Shown: positions 40,220-50,711, counted from the stretch's first letter. The stretch is 64,000 nucleotides of DNA from an uncultured Bacteroidales bacterium (GCA_900539915.1 UQDU01000006.1:1-64000), one strand, 5' to 3'. Notes: generated by a model not told the origin, from the sequence alone. Numbers and translations: made by a program.

Positions 40220-40245
40220 CGGTATCTCATCCGTAATATTATCGT

Positions 40246-41124
40246 ATGAAATCGTTTCAGGTCATTTTTGTGATGCTGGTTGTGGCGGCCTCGTCAATGC
40301 GTGCCGCCTCCCAGGTGTCGTCGTCGCCGATGGTCCGATGGGGCGAAGAACAGGCCGACACCGTCAAATTATCGTCGGTATATAAAACTCTTGGGGCGTC
40401 AGATGACATGGACAAGGGTAGGCTGACGCTGCTTGCAGCCCGTCAGTTCCTGGGGGTGCCTTATGTGGGAGGTACGCTTGAATCCCCTCTGGAGATGCTG
40501 ACAGTCAATACTTCCGGACTTGACTGCACCACGCTTGTCGAACTGAGCATGGCGCTCGCGAAGTCTGTGGCCGAAGGGGAGGCTGATTGGCGCGATGCGC
40601 TGTATGACCTGCGTGACATGAGGTATCGCGGCGGAGTGGTCGACGGATATGCCTCGCGTCTCCATTACATATCTGACTGGATTACTGACAATACCTATCG
40701 CAAAAATATCAGGGAGGTCACATCGGATGCTCCCCGGGCCAAGTCTCAGCTCTCGTCGGTCAACTTCATGACGACACACCGCGACAAGTATCCGCAGCTT
40801 GCCGATTCGGCCACCTATGCCCGGATAAAGGACAGCGAACGGGTGTTGCATCGGGCCAAAAGCTATTTCATACCTAAAACGGCTGTGTCATCGCGCGATG
40901 TGAGGGACTTCCTGGCTGACGGCGATGTGGTGTTCATAACCACATCCATCGAGGGTCTTGATGTGTCACACGCCGGCGTCATATTCAAGGACGAGAAGGG
41001 TGTGCCGCATATGCTGCATGCCTCAACGACAGCCGGAAAGGTCATAGAAGACCCTGTGTCTCTCGCCGACTATCTTGCCCGGCAGAAAAAAGCTACCGGC
41101 ATACGCATAGTGCGTCTGAGATGA
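40246..41124 (+). CDS. DUF1460 N-acetylmuramoyl-L-alanine amidase-like protein
   Basis: The 292-residue protein has a signal peptide (about residues 1-22) and the DUF1460 core, an NlpC/P60-like fold: AARQFLGVPYVGGTLE, then the probable nucleophile Cys94 in SGLDCTTLVE, then the probable His in LDVSHAGVIFKDE. A structurally studied Bacteroides relative is an amidase-like cell-wall enzyme; the substrate here is inferred to be peptidoglycan peptide. ATG 40246 follows the -7 element by 27 bp. Confidence 0.85.
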   Translation: MKSFQVIFVMLVVAASSMRAASQVSSSPMVRWGEEQADTVKLSSVYKTLGASDDMDKGRLTLLAARQFLGVPYVGGTLESPLEMLTVNTSGLDCTTLVELSMALAKSVAEGEADWRDALYDLRDMRYRGGVVDGYASRLHYISDWITDNTYRKNIREVTSDAPRAKSQLSSVNFMTTHRDKYPQLADSATYARIKDSERVLHRAKSYFIPKTAVSSRDVRDFLADGDVVFITTSIEGLDVSHAGVIFKDEKGVPHMLHASTTAGKVIEDPVSLADYLARQKKATGIRIVRLR

Positions 41125-41149
41125 CAGAAGGATTTTTGAGCATAAATTA

Positions 41150-41180
41150 TTGTTACTCATGTAAAAAAATGCTACTTTTG
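41150..41180 (+). promoter_or_regulatory. Promoter of the methylmalonyl-CoA operon
   Basis: A -7 element, TACTTTTG, lies at 41173-41180, with a TTGT at 41150-41153 at a 19-nt spacing, close to the Bacteroides -33/-7 arrangement. The leader before mce would be about 90 nt. Confidence 0.6.
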
Positions 41181-41275
41181 CACATGCCTTATGTTCTGAA
41201 ATCTCAGACTTTCAGAGAGTGAAGCATTAACTATCTGCATGCATATCAACCTTTTATTTCATATAACGTAACTTT

Positions 41276-41698
41276 ATGGATATTTCACACATCGAGCACA
41301 TCGGTATCGCTGTGCCAAGCCTTGACGAGGCTATCCCGTTTTACGAGAACATGCTCGGCCTTAAATGTACAGCCATCGAAGAAGTAGCTGACCAGAAAGT
41401 AAAGACCGCATTTTTCAAGGTCGGTCAGACCAAGATAGAGCTTCTTGAGGGTACCGCTCCCGAAAGCGCGATTTCAAAATTCATAGCCAACAATGGAGGC
41501 CGCGGAGGCATCCAGCATGTGGCATTCGCTATCGAGGATGGCGTAGCCAACGCGCTTGCCGAGGTAGAAGAGAAGGGCGGCCGTCTAATTGACAAAGCTC
41601 CACGCAAGGGCGCCGAAGGTCTCAACATCGCATTCCTGCACCCCAAATCGACTTGCGGAACTCTCATAGAGCTTTGCGAAGACCCCAACAAGAAGTAA
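41276..41698 (+). CDS. mce: Methylmalonyl-CoA epimerase
   Basis: The epimerase converts (R)- to (S)-methylmalonyl-CoA in the succinate-to-propionate route. The 140-residue vicinal-oxygen-chelate protein has the metal ligand His in [15 protein letters not shown], a second His in GIQHVAFAI and the Glu near the C-terminus in GTLIELCE. It is the first gene of the mmd operon, 29 bp before mmdA. Confidence 0.95.
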   Translation: MDISHIEHIGIAVPSLDEAIPFYENMLGLKCTAIEEVADQKVKTAFFKVGQTKIELLEGTAPESAISKFIANNGGRGGIQHVAFAIEDGVANALAEVEEKGGRLIDKAPRKGAEGLNIAFLHPKSTCGTLIELCEDPNKK

Positions 41699-41727
41699 TT
41701 TTAATCCATCCACTACATTACTCTGAA

Positions 41728-43281
41728 ATGAGCAACCAGTTAGAAAAAGTAAAAGAACTCATCGCTCTCCGCGCAGAAGCCCGTCTCGGCGGCGGCGAGA
41801 AGGCCATTCAGAAGCAGCACGACAAAGGCAAATACACTGCACGTGAGCGCATCGCCCAGCTGCTTGACGAAGGCTCGTTTGAAGAAATAGATATGTTCGT
41901 GCGCCACCGTTGCACCAACTTCGGACAGGAGAAGAAGAGCTATCTCGGCGATGGCGTAGTGACGGGTTACGGTACTATCGAAGGCCGTCTGGTATATGTC
42001 TTCGCACAGGATTTCACCGTATTCGGCGGCTCTCTGAGCGAGACCATGGCACTCAAGATATGCAAAATCATGGATATGGCCATGAAGATGGGCGCTCCTG
42101 TCATCGGTCTTAACGACTCGGGCGGTGCGCGTATCCAGGAGGGCATCAACGCTCTCGCAGGATATGCCGAGATATTCCAGCGCAACATCATGGCTTCGGG
42201 TGTCATCCCCCAGATTTCAGGTATCCTCGGTCCGTGTGCCGGCGGTGCGGTATATTCTCCGGCGTTGACCGACTTCACCATCATGACCAAGGGCATCAGC
42301 TATATGTTCCTGACAGGCCCCAAGGTGGTAAAGACAGTGACCGGCGAGGATGTCACACAGGAAGCTCTCGGTGGCGCGGAAGTGCATGCTTGCAAGAGCG
42401 GCGTGGCCCACTTTGCCGCTGAGGACGGCGAGGAGACCCTCAAGATTATCCGCAAGCTCTTCAGCTACATACCCCAGAACAATCTGGAGGAGCCCCCGTT
42501 GGTAGAATGTACCGACCCCATAGACCGTCTGGAGGACTCACTCAACGACATCGTGCCTGATTCGGCTACCCGTCCCTATGACATGTATGAGGTTATCGGT
42601 GCCATCATCGACAACGGCGAATTCCTTGAAATCCAGTCGGGTTACGCTAAGAACATCATCATCGGTTTCGCCCGCTTCAACGGACAGGCCGTGGGTATCG
42701 TGGCCAACCAGCCTAAGTTCCTCGCCGGCGTGCTTGACAGCAACGCTTCGCGCAAGGCTGCACGTTTCGTGCGTTTCTGCGACGCATTCAACATACCTCT
42801 GGTGACCCTCGTTGACGTACCGGGCTTCCTCCCCGGCACCGGTCAGGAATACAATGCTGTGATTCTCCACGGAGCCAAGCTGCTCTATGCCTACGGCGAG
42901 GCCACAGTGCCCAAGGTCACAGTCACACTCCGCAAGAGCTACGGCGGCAGCCATATCGTGATGAGCTGCAAGCAGCTCCGTGGCGATATGAACTATGCAT
43001 GGCCTACTGCCGAAATCGCCGTTATGGGCGGTGCAGGTGCCGTAGAAGTGCTCTATGCCCGTGAGGCCAAGGAAAGCGAAGATCCCAAGAAGGTCCTCGC
43101 AGAGAAGGAAGCTGAATACAACAAGCTGTTCTGCAACCCCTACAATGCCGCCAAGTACGGATACATTGACGATGTCATCGAACCGCGCAATACACGTTTC
43201 CGTATCATCCGTGCTCTCCAGCAGCTTGCTACCAAGAAGGTGGTCAATCCGGCCAAGAAACACGGTAACATACCCCTTTAA
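41728..43281 (+). CDS. mmdA: Methylmalonyl-CoA decarboxylase carboxyltransferase subunit
   Basis: I chose ATG 41728; the frame is open further upstream but overlaps mce. The 517-residue protein has a carboxyltransferase fold: [30 protein letters not shown] and, in the second half, [12 protein letters not shown] and [10 protein letters not shown]. It transfers the carboxyl group from methylmalonyl-CoA to biotin on MmdC. Propionyl-CoA carboxylase beta subunits look alike, but the neighbouring OadG-, biotin- and OadB-type genes favour the Na+-pumping decarboxylase. Confidence 0.93.
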   Translation: MSNQLEKVKELIALRAEARLGGGEKAIQKQHDKGKYTARERIAQLLDEGSFEEIDMFVRHRCTNFGQEKKSYLGDGVVTGYGTIEGRLVYVFAQDFTVFGGSLSETMALKICKIMDMAMKMGAPVIGLNDSGGARIQEGINALAGYAEIFQRNIMASGVIPQISGILGPCAGGAVYSPALTDFTIMTKGISYMFLTGPKVVKTVTGEDVTQEALGGAEVHACKSGVAHFAAEDGEETLKIIRKLFSYIPQNNLEEPPLVECTDPIDRLEDSLNDIVPDSATRPYDMYEVIGAIIDNGEFLEIQSGYAKNIIIGFARFNGQAVGIVANQPKFLAGVLDSNASRKAARFVRFCDAFNIPLVTLVDVPGFLPGTGQEYNAVILHGAKLLYAYGEATVPKVTVTLRKSYGGSHIVMSCKQLRGDMNYAWPTAEIAVMGGAGAVEVLYAREAKESEDPKKVLAEKEAEYNKLFCNPYNAAKYGYIDDVIEPRNTRFRIIRALQQLATKKVVNPAKKHGNIPL

Positions 43282-43313
43282 TATTCATATCTATACACAT
43301 ATCGTCAATCAGT

Positions 43314-44249
43314 ATGAAACAACGACTAATGCTCCTTGCCATCGCCGTATGTGTATGCGCCGGCGTCGTTTCCGCCCAGGGACGTCGCGGACTGCGCATC
43401 AATGAGGTCATGGTCAAGAATGAGTCAAGCGTCATAGATGATTACGGTCGGCATGCAGCCTGGATAGAGCTCTTCAACTCGACATTCGGACCGTTGGAGA
43501 TTTCAAGCGTCTATCTGACCAACGACCGTAATAATCCCACGATGTACCCTGTACCTCTTGGTGATGTAAATACACGTATCCCCAAGCGTCAGCACGTGAT
43601 ATTCTGGGCTGACGGCATGCCTAATGACGGCACTTTCCATACGAATTTCGTCCTTATCCCCGGCGTTGACAACTGGATTGGCCTCTATGATGCCGACGGC
43701 AAGACCCTCATCGATGAGGTGACCATCCCGGCCACTCTGCCGTTTGATGCCTCATATGCACGCAAGGTCGACGGAGTCGGCGCGGATAATGACGCTTCGG
43801 CGTGGGAGGTACGTGACGGCAGCACATCGTCGCTCTACATCACTCCGAGCAGCAACAATATCATCAAGGACACCAATAACAAGGTGGCTAATTTCAAGGA
43901 ACTTGATGAATCAGGCGGCGGCATGACCATCATGGCCATGTGCATCGTGTTCTCGGCCCTTCTCGTGCTCTGCATCAGCTTCTACATCATCAACAAGATT
44001 TCAGCAGCCATATCCAAGAGCAACAAGGCCAAGACCGTGGGTCTCAATCTCAAAGAGCTCTCACGTGATGAGCGTCCTGACCATGACACCGGCGAGGAAA
44101 TCGCAGCCATCGCCATGGCACTCCATGAACATCTCGACGCACATGACCGCGAGAACACAGTGCTCACCATCAATAAGGTGAAGCGTGCCTACTCTCCCTG
44201 GAGTTCCAAGATTTATACGCTCCGTGAGACACCCAACGTACACCGTTGA
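43314..44249 (+). CDS. Lamin-tail-domain / OadG-like fusion (decarboxylase delta-type subunit)
   Basis: This 311-residue protein has a signal peptide (residues 1-21), then a lamin-tail-like domain (about 25-165: LRINEVMVKNESSVIDDYG, WIELFNSTFGPLEIS). One membrane helix at about 203-226 follows a GGGMTIMAM motif, and the cytoplasmic tail resembles OadG. OadG/MmdD is normally a small subunit that holds the pump together. Here an extracytoplasmic domain is fused to it. The place between mmdA and mmdC fits that subunit. Confidence 0.85.
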   Translation: MKQRLMLLAIAVCVCAGVVSAQGRRGLRINEVMVKNESSVIDDYGRHAAWIELFNSTFGPLEISSVYLTNDRNNPTMYPVPLGDVNTRIPKRQHVIFWADGMPNDGTFHTNFVLIPGVDNWIGLYDADGKTLIDEVTIPATLPFDASYARKVDGVGADNDASAWEVRDGSTSSLYITPSSNNIIKDTNNKVANFKELDESGGGMTIMAMCIVFSALLVLCISFYIINKISAAISKSNKAKTVGLNLKELSRDERPDHDTGEEIAAIAMALHEHLDAHDRENTVLTINKVKRAYSPWSSKIYTLRETPNVHR

Positions 44250-44288
44250 AACCATTCTTATTAATCATCCGATAATCAACAACTGTCA

Positions 44289-44723
44289 ATGAAAGAATAC
44301 AAATATAAAATCAACGGCAACACCTACAAGGTGTCAGTCGGGGATATTGACAACAACCTTGCAGAGGTTGAGGTCAACGGCACACCTTACCGTGTGGAGA
44401 TCGAGGCTCAGAAGAAGCCTGTCACAGTCATCAACACACCGCGTCCTACCGCAGCTCCTCGTACACAGACCGGTGGAAAGGTGATTTCAAAAGCTCCGGT
44501 TGCCGCAGGTTCATATCAGGTGACCGCTCCGCTGCCCGGCACTGTGCTTAACATCGTCAAGAAAGTGGGCGATGAAGTCAAGGCGTCCGAGACAGTCCTC
44601 ATCCTTGAGGCCATGAAGATGGAAAACGCTATCCATGCGGGTCGCGACGGCAAGATTGCTTCAATCAATGTCAATGCCGGCGATTCTGTGCTTGAGGGCA
44701 CAGTCCTGTTTGTGATAGCCTGA
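44289..44723 (+). CDS. mmdC: Biotin carboxyl carrier subunit
   Basis: The 144-residue protein ends in a biotinyl domain with EAMKMEN; Lys110 is the biotin attachment site. A variable Pro/Thr/Ala linker occupies residues about 45-75. It carries CO2 as carboxybiotin from MmdA to the membrane pump MmdB. It lies between the OadG-like gene and mmdB. Confidence 0.95.
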   Translation: MKEYKYKINGNTYKVSVGDIDNNLAEVEVNGTPYRVEIEAQKKPVTVINTPRPTAAPRTQTGGKVISKAPVAAGSYQVTAPLPGTVLNIVKKVGDEVKASETVLILEAMKMENAIHAGRDGKIASINVNAGDSVLEGTVLFVIA

Positions 44724-44775
44724 TGTCACTGACACATATATACACAATAGATTCATCTGCAAGTAAATAAAAGAT

Positions 44776-45933
44776 ATGTCATTCAGTGATTTCTTAATAC
44801 AAAACCTTCAGCAGTTCTGGCATTTGACCGGCTTCTACAATGCCACCTGGGAGCATTTCGTGATGCTCGCTGTGGGTCTGTTCTTCATATGGCTTGCCAT
44901 CAAGAAGGACTTCGAGCCCATGCTGCTGGTGCCTATAGGCTTCGGTATGCTTATAGGCAACATACCTTTCAACGGCGAGGCCGGACTGGAAATAGGTATC
45001 TACGAACAGGGTTCGGTGCTTAATATCCTTTACAATGGTGTTAGTGCCGGCTGGTATCCGCCTCTGATTTTCCTCGGCATCGGTGCGATGACCGATTTCA
45101 CGGCTCTGATAGCCAACCCCAAGCTGATGCTTGTGGGCGCGGCTGCCCAGTTTGGCATTTTCGGTGCCTACATGGTGGCTCTGCTTCTCGGTTTTGCTCC
45201 CGACCAGGCAGGTGCTATCGCCATCATCGGTGGTGCCGACGGTCCTACGGCCATCTTCCTATCGTCGAAACTCGCTCCCAACCTGATGGGTGCCATAGCC
45301 GTGTCGGCTTATTCGTACATGGCTCTTGTGCCTGTGATACAGCCTCCTATCATGAAGCTGCTCACCACCAAGCACGAGCGTCTGATTAAGATGAAGCCTG
45401 CGCGTGCCGTCTCACAGAACGAGAAAATCATATTCCCGATTGTAGGTCTGCTTCTGACATGCTTCGTGGTGCCTTCAGGTATCCCTCTGCTCGGCATGCT
45501 CTTCTTCGGCAACCTGCTGCGTGAGTGCGGGGTGACCACCCGTCTGGCCAAGACAGCAAGCAATGCCCTGACTGATATCGTCACGATACTTCTCGGCATG
45601 ACAGTGGGTGCTTCAACCCAGGCATCTGAGTTCCTGACCACCCAGACTATCGGCATCTTCGCCCTCGGTTTCATGGCGTTTATCATCGCTTCGGCATCGG
45701 GTGTGATGTTTGTCAAGCTGTTTAACCTTTTCTTGCCGCAGGCTAAGAAAATCAATCCGCTTATCGGTAACGCCGGCGTTTCGGCCGTGCCGATGTCAGC
45801 CCGAATATCTAACAACCTCGGATTACAGTATGATCCGTCCAACTACCTGCTGATGCACGCCATGGGCCCGAATGTGGCTGGCGTGATTGGCTCGGCAGTG
45901 GCCGCTGGCGTGCTTCTTGGCTTCCTCGCCTGA
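44776..45933 (+). CDS. mmdB: Na+-transporting decarboxylase beta subunit
   Basis: This 385-residue membrane protein decarboxylates carboxybiotin and moves Na+ outward. It has about nine to eleven helices and the family motifs [16 protein letters not shown], with the Na+-binding Asp, and [13 protein letters not shown] near the C-terminus. It closes the mce-mmd operon and is followed by a strong terminator. It gives the cell a sodium motive force during propionate formation. Confidence 0.95.
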   Translation: MSFSDFLIQNLQQFWHLTGFYNATWEHFVMLAVGLFFIWLAIKKDFEPMLLVPIGFGMLIGNIPFNGEAGLEIGIYEQGSVLNILYNGVSAGWYPPLIFLGIGAMTDFTALIANPKLMLVGAAAQFGIFGAYMVALLLGFAPDQAGAIAIIGGADGPTAIFLSSKLAPNLMGAIAVSAYSYMALVPVIQPPIMKLLTTKHERLIKMKPARAVSQNEKIIFPIVGLLLTCFVVPSGIPLLGMLFFGNLLRECGVTTRLAKTASNALTDIVTILLGMTVGASTQASEFLTTQTIGIFALGFMAFIIASASGVMFVKLFNLFLPQAKKINPLIGNAGVSAVPMSARISNNLGLQYDPSNYLLMHAMGPNVAGVIGSAVAAGVLLGFLA

Positions 45934-46272
45934 TCCGAAACCTTGATATAAGTAATAATCCGCCGGAAAAGCCAGCCTGAAAGAGTTTGGTCAGTCTTTC
46001 CGGCGGATTTCTTATTTATCTTCTCCCAATCTTTTTTACAGGAAAAATTCTACAAACTACCCACCATATAACGTAGCAGTGACATAGCTGTCATGCGTCA
46101 ACGGACGATTGTATTGACCTCTGAGGAAAATTTTAGCAACCACTTAGAACCATATCACTGCTAATGCGTTATAAAATGTGAAAGGCATTTGAGCCTGCAT
46201 TGCTCACTTATCTTCATAGACCCGCGCAGACTCATTAATCACATACCATTTAGATAAATTTCTAAGCATCTG
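45934..46272. other. Intergenic region after mmdB
   Basis: The first part holds the mmd terminator (45960-46015). The remaining 250 bp are AT-rich, with no ORF or strong promoter match that I can defend before the hypothetical gene at 46273. Confidence 0.5.
45960..46015 (+). terminator. Terminator of the mmd operon
   Basis: CCGCCGGAAA near 45961 pairs with TTTCCGGCGG near 45997-46006, and a T-rich run follows. The loop is about 26 nt and contains a weaker inner pairing. Confidence 0.8.
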
Positions 46273-46623
46273 ATGATAACAAAAGAAGTAATTGACAGCA
46301 TATACAGGCAGTACAGTTCAAGGCCGTCGAACCCTGACACATTGAATTTGGGGCTATTGTTTCAATACGCTATAGAGAACCATGCCATATTTGTCGATGA
46401 CGGCAACCTTGTCATTGACAGCGTGAGTCCTGACAGCCCATTTCACTCCATACCGCTCAGCAACATACATGAGATAGTGGAATTTGAAAATTCCATAGCT
46501 GTGGTGCTTCATTCCTCTATAATATTCCTCAACAAGCATGATGATGCCGTGCACGTGCACCTGCGCATGCAGAAACCATCATTGCTTGACCGGGCCAAGG
46601 AGAAGATACGCCGCCATCAGTAG
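46273..46623 (+). CDS. Hypothetical protein
   Basis: I do not recognise this 116-residue protein. It is soluble, with a probable helix at residues 1-35, a beta-rich middle (AIFVDDGNLVIDSVS, ISVVLHSSIIFLN-like) and a basic C-terminal tail (DRAKEKIRRHQ). Codon use matches its neighbours, so it is probably real and native. It lies alone between the mmd terminator and the ThiF-family gene. Confidence 0.6.
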   Translation: MITKEVIDSIYRQYSSRPSNPDTLNLGLLFQYAIENHAIFVDDGNLVIDSVSPDSPFHSIPLSNIHEIVEFENSIAVVLHSSIIFLNKHDDAVHVHLRMQKPSLLDRAKEKIRRHQ

Positions 46624-46744
46624 GATGGCGTGTACAGACACACGCATTCATCACATTGCTCCTTTCATCCCTTACCTGTCGATTGCACGGCCCTCATAGG
46701 CCGAAATAATATATTTATTCATCATACTTACCGGCCTCCCCGTT

Positions 46745-47527
46745 ATGAGAGACATGATATTCAACCGCACTCTGCGTCTGATCGGACGTAAGGCATTTAC
46801 ACGATTAAATGAAGTCAAGGTCATAATATTCGGCATAGGAGGTGTCGGAAGCTGGACGGCTGAAGCATTGGCCCGTTCAGGCGTGTCACACATCACCATA
46901 GTCGATGCCGACAGGGTAGCGGTGAGCAATATCAACAGGCAGCTCCCGGCTTTGATGTCGACCGTCAATAATGCCAAGGTTGAGATTATGGGGCAGAGGA
47001 TGCTGGATATGGATCCGCGTATAGCAGTCAAGTGCATGGAGATGCGTTATGATGCTGATACTGCGTCGCATTTTGACCTTGACAGTTACGATTATGTGAT
47101 AGATTGCATAGATTCACTCGCTGACAAGGCTTTGCTTATCAATAATGCCACCCGTTCGTCGGCTACGGTGTACTCCTCTATGGGTGCTGCGTTGAAGCTT
47201 GATCCGTCACGTATCAGGGTGGCGTCAGACATCTCAAAAGTGCAGGGATGCAAACTTGCTGCCGCTTTGCGCCATAAATTCAAAAAGATAGGGGAGTACC
47301 CTGCTCATAAGTTCAAGTGCGTGTATTCGGATGAGGTGCTTCCCAACCATGACGATGCCCCCGATGATGAGACAGGAGGCATGACCTTCGGCAAAGTGGT
47401 CACCAATGGAGCCATATGCCACATCACGGCTATTTTCGGACTCACTCTTGCCTCGCTTGTCATCAATGATGTGGTGGATAAGTGCCGTCAGGAGGAAGCC
47501 TCAGAGGCTGATGAGGACGATGAGTAG
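46745..47527 (+). CDS. tcdA: ThiF/MoeB-family protein, TcdA-like (tRNA t6A dehydratase)
   Basis: The 260-residue protein has an E1-like ATP-binding domain: GIGGVGSW at about 30-37, VDADRVAVSNINRQ and DYVIDCIDSLADK. The start RLIGRKAFTRL and the lack of a rhodanese or extra domain fit TcdA/CsdL, which cyclises t6A in tRNA to ct6A with ATP. ThiF or MoeB are alternatives, but no thiamine or molybdopterin genes are near. The C-terminus is acidic. Confidence 0.8.
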   Translation: MRDMIFNRTLRLIGRKAFTRLNEVKVIIFGIGGVGSWTAEALARSGVSHITIVDADRVAVSNINRQLPALMSTVNNAKVEIMGQRMLDMDPRIAVKCMEMRYDADTASHFDLDSYDYVIDCIDSLADKALLINNATRSSATVYSSMGAALKLDPSRIRVASDISKVQGCKLAAALRHKFKKIGEYPAHKFKCVYSDEVLPNHDDAPDDETGGMTFGKVVTNGAICHITAIFGLTLASLVINDVVDKCRQEEASEADEDDE

Positions 47528-47554
47528 CCGTTTGCTGTAATTGCGTGTCTTTTT

Positions 47555-47587
47555 GTTGGGAAAAACGGGATAAAAGCATTAAATTTG
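47555..47587 (+). promoter_or_regulatory. asnA promoter
   Basis: A -7 element, TAAATTTG, at 47580-47587 is preceded by GTTG at 47555-47558, a spacing of 21 nt. The leader before asnA is about 60 nt. Confidence 0.6.
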
Positions 47588-47647
47588 CACATGATTTAAT
47601 GTCCTGTTAAATCAAAATGTACTGATAACAGCAAATAAAGCCAACTA

Positions 47648-48682
47648 ATGTCACTTATCATCCCACGCAAATACAAACAGAAACTTCTGGCTGAAACCAC
47701 TGAGGTGGCTATCAAATCAATCAAAGATGCTTTTCAGATCAAGCTTGCCGAAGCTCTGAATCTGAGGCGCGTGACAGCTCCGTTGTTTGTGCTGTCAGGC
47801 ACAGGTCTCAATGACAACCTTAACGGTGTGGAACAGCCGGTATCGTTTAATATCGCATGTATGGGCGGACGGAAGGCTGAGGTGGTACACTCGCTGGCCA
47901 AATGGAAGAGGACCAAGCTGGCCGCCTATGACATAGCTCCGGGCTACGGCCTTTATACCGACATGAACGCTATCCGCACCAGCGAGGATCTTGACAACCT
48001 CCACTCGCTCTATGTGGACCAGTGGGACTGGGAACAGACCATACGCCCCGAAGACCGCAACCTTGACTACCTCAAAGCTACCGTTAAGAGGATATATAAT
48101 GCGGTGCGTGAGGTGGAGATGATGATATACAAGCAGTTTCCCCACATCACTCCTCAACTGCCTGAGAATCTCAAATTCATACACACCGAAGAACTTCTGC
48201 GTGAATATCCCAATCTCAGCGCGAAAGACCGTGAAACCGAGGCCGCACGTAAATATGGTGCCATATTCCTTATCGGTATAGGTGCCGCCTTGTCAAGCGG
48301 TGAGCCGCATGACGGTCGTTCGCCTGACTATGATGACTGGATTACCCCCAACAGTGACGGATATACGGGGCTTAACGGCGACCTGATATTGTGGAACCCT
48401 ATACTGGAGACCGGCTTCGAACTGTCGTCGATGGGTATCCGTGTCGACAGCGAATCACTCAAGCAGCAGCTGTCGATAAGGAATGCCGAGGACAGGCTCG
48501 CACTCAATTTCCATAAATCGCTTGTAGGGGGTGAACTGCCGGCATCAATGGGCGGAGGCATAGGTCAGAGCCGTCTGTGTATGTTCCTGTTGCAGAAAGC
48601 CCATATCGGCGAGGTGCAGGCATCCATATGGCCCGAAGATCAGATCAAGGCATGTAAAGAGGCCGGCATCGAGCTGATCTGA
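47648..48682 (+). CDS. asnA: Aspartate-ammonia ligase (AsnA)
   Basis: AsnA makes asparagine from aspartate, ATP and free ammonia. The 344-residue protein has the class II aaRS-like fold, with the landmarks LNDNLNGVEQPVSF, VDQWDWEQ and SMGGGIGQSRLCMFLL. Length is normal (E. coli 330). It has its own promoter and a hairpin terminator. Confidence 0.97.
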   Translation: MSLIIPRKYKQKLLAETTEVAIKSIKDAFQIKLAEALNLRRVTAPLFVLSGTGLNDNLNGVEQPVSFNIACMGGRKAEVVHSLAKWKRTKLAAYDIAPGYGLYTDMNAIRTSEDLDNLHSLYVDQWDWEQTIRPEDRNLDYLKATVKRIYNAVREVEMMIYKQFPHITPQLPENLKFIHTEELLREYPNLSAKDRETEAARKYGAIFLIGIGAALSSGEPHDGRSPDYDDWITPNSDGYTGLNGDLILWNPILETGFELSSMGIRVDSESLKQQLSIRNAEDRLALNFHKSLVGGELPASMGGGIGQSRLCMFLLQKAHIGEVQASIWPEDQIKACKEAGIELI

Positions 48683-48709
48683 CAGTCTCGGAAGTCACCG
48701 CAAATCATC

Positions 48710-48760
48710 ATCAATCGCAGTTAGCGTTAGTCAATAAACGTTAATTGCGATTGATTTTAT
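48710..48760 (+). terminator. asnA terminator
   Basis: 48710-48729 pairs with about 48736-48755 over 20 positions, with one mismatch and wobble pairs, around a 6-nt loop. A TTTTATTT run follows. Confidence 0.75.
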
Positions 48761-48792
48761 TTAATTAATGTGTTATAAGGATATATTGTGGC

Positions 48793-48800
48793 TAAATTTG
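48793..48800 (+). promoter_or_regulatory. -7 element of the acyl-CoA synthetase gene (TAAATTTG)
   Basis: A fit to TAnnTTTG, 43 bp upstream of the start codon at 48844. Confidence 0.5.
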
Positions 48801-48843
48801 TCGTGATTATCCTGTTCATTGCGGTAACACTACAGATATACAT

Positions 48844-50649
48844 ATGGATAACATACTGACACATCTGACCCAGACCCAGGCTGCCAAATACGGTGACCGC
48901 AGGGCTATAGGATTTTACACTGCTGAAGGCGGGATTCATGAGTCCCTCGGTTGGACCCGGCTGGCCGATACCGTGGCCTGTCTGGCTGCAGGTATGCTCC
49001 GACTTAAGGTAGATGTGCAGGAGTGTATAGCCGTGTTCTCTGAAAACATGCCCGAGGTGGTGATGACCGACCTCGCTGCATACATGATACGCGGCATTCC
49101 GGTGTCAATCTATGCGACGAGTAGCCACGACCAGGTGAAGTATATCGTGGATGATGCCAAAGCGACCATATTGTTTGTGGGTGACGAAGCCCAGTACAGG
49201 CTTGCTCTCCGCATAGCCGATGAGTGTATGAGCATCCGGCAGATAGTGCGTTACGGCACTATACCCCGTAGCCAGCATGACGCATGTTCCATATCGTTTG
49301 ATGAGCTTCTCAATATCGGCCGCATGGCGTCTACGGAAGTGGCCGATGAGGTCAACGCACGCAGCGCGTCTGCCACAGCAGACGATATAGCCACTCTGAT
49401 ATATACATCAGGTACTACGGGAGAGCCTAAAGGCGCCATATTGCCTCACTCGTGCTTTAACGCAGCACTGACAATACACAAGGAACGTCTGACTACGCTC
49501 AGCGAAGATGACACATCGCTCTGTTTCCTGCCTTTGAGCCATATTTTTGAGAAGGCATGGACGTATTTCTGCCTTTACCGGGGCATGTATGTGACCATCA
49601 ACCATGACCCCAAGGAGATTCAGAAAGCAATACGTGCGGTGCGTCCTACCTGCATGTGCAGTGTGCCCCGATTCTGGGAGAAGGCCTATCTCGCCATAGA
49701 GGAGCAGATATTGAAGATGCCGCCTCTCAAGCGTAAGCTGGTGATGCACGCACTCAAGACCGGCCATAAGCGTAACCTTGACTATGTGCGTCTCGGGCGT
49801 AGGGTGCCGGCTCTGCTTGAAAGCCGCTACAAGTTTTTTGACAAGCGCATTTTTGGTCCGGTACGCAAGGCCATAGGCATAGACCACGGCAATATCTTCC
49901 CTACGGCCGGAGCTCCGTTGTCTCCGTCGATTGTGTCGTTTTTCCACAGCATGGGGCTTAATATCGTCATCGGTTACGGGCTGTCTGAAACCACTGCCAC
50001 GGTGACATGTTTCCCTGAAGTGGGATATATCATAGGCTCTGTAGGCACTGTCATGCCGGAGGTCGAGGTGAAGATAGGTGCTGAAAACGAGATTCTTGTC
50101 AAGGGACCTACGGTGATGCGCGGCTATCTCAACAAACCGCAGGCGACAGCCGAGGCGTTTACGTCCGACGGATGGTTCCGCACGGGAGATGCCGGCCATT
50201 TTGACGCTGCCGGCGCACTCGTGCTGACTGACCGCATCAAGGATCTCTTCAAGACGAGCAACGGCAAGTACATAGCTCCGCAGGTGCTTGAAAGCCGTCT
50301 TGTCCAGGACCGTTACATAGACCAGGTAGTGGTCATCGGCGACCGCCGCAAGTATGTGACGGCCATCATCATACCGGCTTTCGATGCCTTGAAGGAGTAT
50401 GCCCGTCAGAAGCATATTCAGTATAAGAATCTGGAAGAACTGGTCAAGAACGTGGATATACGTCACATGATAGGTGCACGTATAGAGCGCTTGCAGCAGG
50501 GACTGCCCGGATTTGAACGCATCAAGAAGTTCACGCTTCTGCCCGAGGCCTTCACCATGGAGCGCGGTGAGCTGACAAATACCCTCAAGATAAAGCGTCC
50601 GGTCATCAATGCGCGTTACGCACATGAGATTGACCAGATGTATGTATGA
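48844..50649 (+). CDS. Long-chain fatty acid-CoA ligase (AMP-forming)
   Basis: The 601-residue ANL-superfamily enzyme has the P-loop TSGTTGEPKGA at about 188-198, the A5 motif GYGLSETTATVT and the A7/A8 block GWFRTGDAGHFD with DRIKDLFKTSNGKYIAP. These place it with long-chain acyl-CoA synthetases (FadD15/AMP-dependent type). It activates fatty acids to acyl-CoA, peripherally at the membrane. The gene seems to be monocistronic. Confidence 0.92.
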   Translation: MDNILTHLTQTQAAKYGDRRAIGFYTAEGGIHESLGWTRLADTVACLAAGMLRLKVDVQECIAVFSENMPEVVMTDLAAYMIRGIPVSIYATSSHDQVKYIVDDAKATILFVGDEAQYRLALRIADECMSIRQIVRYGTIPRSQHDACSISFDELLNIGRMASTEVADEVNARSASATADDIATLIYTSGTTGEPKGAILPHSCFNAALTIHKERLTTLSEDDTSLCFLPLSHIFEKAWTYFCLYRGMYVTINHDPKEIQKAIRAVRPTCMCSVPRFWEKAYLAIEEQILKMPPLKRKLVMHALKTGHKRNLDYVRLGRRVPALLESRYKFFDKRIFGPVRKAIGIDHGNIFPTAGAPLSPSIVSFFHSMGLNIVIGYGLSETTATVTCFPEVGYIIGSVGTVMPEVEVKIGAENEILVKGPTVMRGYLNKPQATAEAFTSDGWFRTGDAGHFDAAGALVLTDRIKDLFKTSNGKYIAPQVLESRLVQDRYIDQVVVIGDRRKYVTAIIIPAFDALKEYARQKHIQYKNLEELVKNVDIRHMIGARIERLQQGLPGFERIKKFTLLPEAFTMERGELTNTLKIKRPVINARYAHEIDQMYV

Positions 50650-50711
50650 TGACTGACAACAGTGACTGAAATATAAATATTAACCAATCCCAATTAACGT
50701 CCGGAATAATC

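Noticed and set aside
49408..50625. A 405-codon ORF antisense to the acyl-CoA synthetase
   Set aside because: It has no family motif, and its composition mirrors the sense gene.
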